Part shown: piece by piece, positions 5,649 to 6,465 of the stretch
How the letters are laid out: every line of letters starts with the position of its first letter
Position numbering within the stretch: the stretch's first letter is position 1
Source: an uncultured Clostridia bacterium
Lineage (GTDB): Bacteria > Bacillota > Clostridia > Christensenellales > CASEPJ01
DNA length: 6,465 nucleotides
NCBI GenBank assembly: GCA_949289715.1
Contig: CASEPJ010000174.1
Location: 1-6,465 of the forward strand
Direction of reading: 5' to 3'
Program-made: the position numbers and the translations under genes
Notes under the pieces: generated by a model
Told to the model about the DNA's origin: nothing
The model's input: only the letters and a program-made list of their open reading frames with translations
Database searches by the model: none

Positions 5649-6465
5649 TTATATTTTATTTTTCAAATATTGTATTAATTCGGCAAGTAAAACCGTCTCT
5701 TCCTTGGACGTACTCATGTTTTTAATTTTGCAGCTATTGTTTTTAAGCTCGTCCTCGCCAATGACTGCAACAAACGCCGCATTTGCTCTAGATGCATTTT
5801 TAAATTGCGCTTTTATACTCCTGTTCATATATTCCGTATCAGTCTTTATACCGTTTAAACGCAGTAAATCTACAGTTTCAAAAGCCTTGTTTTTACATTC
5901 TTCACTGATATAAGCAACAAACACGTCCGGTTTATCATCGTTAGGTATCATTGTATTGCAGCTTTCAAGTACCATCAATAAACGTTCTATTCCCATACCG
6001 AAGCCGCAGGCAGGCATAGATTTACCTCCTATTTCTTCAACCAAATTATCATATCTTCCGCCGCCGCAAACCGTACCCTTCGCACCGATTTCATCGGAAA
6101 TGAATTCAAATACGGTCTTCGTATAATAATCAAGTCCCCTGACAATTTGGGGATTTATTACATATGAAATGTTAGATTTATTTAAATACGACTGCAACTC
6201 TTCAAAATGGTTTTTACATTCATCGCATAAATAATCTAACACTTTCGGAGCATTCTTTTTTAAAGCAATGCATTTATCTTCCTTGCAATCCAATAATCTT
6301 AAAGGATTTTTTTCATATCTTTCTTTACAGGTAGGACATAAATTATCAAAATTATCTTTATAATAATTTTTCAATGCTTTATTATATTCGGGTCTGCAAT
6401 TTTTACATCCTATGCTGTTTATATTTAAAATAAGGTTATTGATTCCAATTGAATTCAATAAAAAT
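5649..6465 (-). CDS. hisS: Histidyl-tRNA synthetase, C-terminal part (start outside window)
   Basis: The last 271 codons of a class II histidyl-tRNA synthetase; the full protein is usually about 420 residues, so roughly the first third lies beyond the right edge. The frame is open to the edge, and the TTG at 6458 is an internal leucine, not a start. Numbering from that leucine as 1, visible parts are the insertion domain with LNINSIGCKNCRPEY and NPLRLLDCK, the HisRS-specific motif RGLDYYTKTVFEF at 107-119, CGGGRYDNLV at 131-140, motif 3 GFGMGIERLLM at 152-162, and the C-terminal anticodon-binding domain from about 178 (DVFVAYIS onward). Four cysteine pairs in the insertion domain (18/21, 41/44, 58/63, 78/81) suggest metal binding, as in other Clostridial enzymes. 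It charges tRNA(His) and heads the hisS-aspS-tcdA unit as far as can be seen. Any T-box leader would lie outside the window. Confidence 0.97.
   Translation of the reverse strand, partial: FLLNSIGINNLILNINSIGCKNCRPEYNKALKNYYKDNFDNLCPTCKERYEKNPLRLLDCKEDKCIALKKNAPKVLDYLCDECKNHFEELQSYLNKSNISYVINPQIVRGLDYYTKTVFEFISDEIGAKGTVCGGGRYDNLVEEIGGKSMPACGFGMGIERLLMVLESCNTMIPNDDKPDVFVAYISEECKNKAFETVDLLRLNGIKTDTEYMNRSIKAQFKNASRANAAFVAVIGEDELKNNSCKIKNMSTSKEETVLLAELIQYLKNKI

Noticed and set aside
6456..6458. TTG as the start codon of hisS
   Set aside because: The frame continues upstream to the window edge, and the sequence there matches the interior of HisRS, so this is an internal leucine.
1..6465. A novel defence, mobile or biosynthetic system
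   Set aside because: All genes belong to conserved housekeeping or sporulation families in compact operons. I see no transposase, phage gene, direct-repeat array, toxin-antitoxin pair or unexplained long noncoding stretch.

Overview
The window reads as a conserved, AT-rich chromosomal segment of a low-GC, probably endospore-forming member of the Clostridia (Firmicutes). This rests on AT-rich intergenic DNA, strong AGGAGG-type ribosome binding sites, the sporulation pair yqfC-yqfD, and two gene blocks (hisS-aspS-tcdA and yqfC-yqfD-phoH) that are classical Firmicute neighbourhoods. The sequence does not allow a species assignment. Every supported gene lies on the minus strand, so transcription runs from the right end of the window to the left.

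Right block (about 3158-6465): the C-terminal part of hisS (histidyl-tRNA synthetase, running off the right edge), complete aspS (aspartyl-tRNA synthetase) and tcdA (tRNA t6A37 dehydratase). HisS ends 18 nt before aspS, and aspS overlaps tcdA by 8 nt, so this looks like one tRNA-charging and tRNA-modification operon. A 113-nt gap follows, with a good -10 box, then a lone thioredoxin gene, trxA. TrxA is followed by a clear intrinsic terminator at about 2632-2662, which separates it from the next block.

Left block (1-2465): yqfC, yqfD, phoH and the first 46 codons of an unidentified membrane protein are packed with gaps of 0 to 7 nt, clearly one transcription unit. YqfC and YqfD are sporulation-associated proteins (mother-cell sigma-E regulon in Bacillus). 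PhoH is a P-loop ATPase linked to RNA metabolism. A sigma-E-like promoter candidate sits a suitable distance upstream of yqfC. The best-supported start of yqfC is the ATG at 2465, not the GTG at 2474, which is part of its ribosome binding site.

The two intergenic stretches (2466-2717 and 3045-3157) hold the terminator, promoter candidates and a few short repeats. I see no RNA gene, mobile element, CRISPR array or accessory system, and no strong evidence of an undescribed system. The points most worth checking are the regulatory region before yqfC, the insertion of trxA between the two blocks, and the identity of the truncated membrane protein at the left edge.
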